Shown in pieces: positions 22,225 through 22,519 of a DNA stretch of 22,519 bases; positions within the stretch are counted from its first letter, which is position 1, and the number at the start of each line of letters is the position of its first letter. Made by a program: the position numbers and the translations under genes. This stretch comes from Avimonoglobus sp965151315 (GTDB lineage: Bacteria > Bacillota > Clostridia > UBA1381). The notes below the pieces were generated by a model. The model saw only the letters and a list, made by a program, of their open reading frames with translations, made no database searches and was not told the DNA's origin. The DNA lies in assembly GCA_965151315.1 (NCBI GenBank), contig CBCTZG010000045.1, forward strand, positions 1-22,519, given 5' to 3'.

Positions 22225-22519
22225 TTTGTTCTCAGAAACCGGCAAGGGTGTGCCTTGCAGGCGTACAATACATATTAGACAGTTGAATAAAAAGATGACG
22301 GATCGCGTCTTAGTATGCAGAAAAAAATGGTGTCAGCCGTGCCGGCCGGAAATACAACAAAACCGTGCCTGCATCTGCTTCTGGAAAGCCTGTTTCGGGG
22401 GCATGCGCAGGATGGGTATGTTCCCGCCTCCTAAGCGCCAAAAGACATATCAGCCGAGTTATACAATAAATATCCCCCCGCATAGTGAAGTTGTAAGATA
22501 AAGGTAGACACATGGAAAA
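22225..22519. other. Right-edge region, unassigned, possible plus-strand gene start
   Basis: About 295 bases with no gene I can name. At the very end, on the plus strand, AAAGGTAGACAC precedes an ATG at 22512-22514 followed by GAAAA, which looks like the start of a gene running out of the window. Short open frames exist on both strands upstream of it; none resembles a known family. Confidence 0.3.

Noticed and set aside
22226..22501. 91-codon plus-strand frame at the right edge
   Set aside because: No ribosome binding site, low-complexity cysteine/arginine-rich composition and no family similarity.

Overview
The window looks like the chromosome of a strictly anaerobic, low-to-mid GC Clostridia-type Firmicute. 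The evidence is two [FeFe]-hydrogenase genes, a flavodiiron protein (FprA type), a pyrD/pyrK type 1B dihydroorotate dehydrogenase, a SigA-type sigma factor, strong AGGAGG-like ribosome binding sites throughout, several TTGACA-N17-TATAAT-like promoters, and an SLH-domain surface protein. Almost every gene is on the minus strand; the only convincing plus-strand gene is an HxlR-family regulator. I see no tRNA, rRNA, CRISPR array or complete insertion sequence.

Layout from left to right, all minus strand unless stated. (1) 1-3971: a four-gene hydrogenase operon transcribed from a promoter at 3966-3994. Its order is a thioredoxin-like [2Fe-2S] protein, a PAS-containing sensory-type [FeFe] hydrogenase, a SpoIIE/PP2C-type phosphatase, and a group B-like [FeFe] hydrogenase cut by the window edge. 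The first three look like a redox or H2 sensing and signalling module, and the fourth is a likely target or partner. (2) 4159-7354: a small regulon. It has a degenerate metallo-beta-lactamase-fold protein, a class M sirtuin with its zinc-type macrodomain partner (an ADP-ribosylation writer/eraser pair), and a divergent plus-strand HxlR regulator with an N-terminal cysteine. Two nearly identical operator blocks (5091-5139 and 6858-6906) overlap the -35 elements of the two minus-strand promoters, which ties these genes together. (3) 7462-8390: a nitroreductase downstream of a frameshifted hexapeptide acetyltransferase remnant. (4) 8654-10827: fprA and prmA, probably one transcript. (5) 10991-13859: rpoD and dnaG, the macromolecular synthesis pair, overlapping by 8 bp. 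(6) 13987-14559: an FMN reductase/flavodoxin-like protein with a cysteine-rich loop. (7) 14636-19463: the pyrBCFKD operon for UMP synthesis, with a promoter, a very short leader and a terminator. (8) 19562-20371: an M50 site-2-type membrane protease resembling SpoIVFB. (9) 20699-22162: a secreted C-type lectin-like protein with three SLH repeats. (10) 22225-22519: an unassigned right edge, possibly carrying the start of another plus-strand gene.

The most interesting parts are the HxlR-operator regulon that joins the sirtuin/macrodomain pair to a metal-site-poor MBL-fold protein, and the sensory hydrogenase/phosphatase module with altered residues around the H-cluster. Individual families are recognisable throughout. 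The wiring between them is inferred from spacing, shared promoter elements and repeated DNA, not from experiment.
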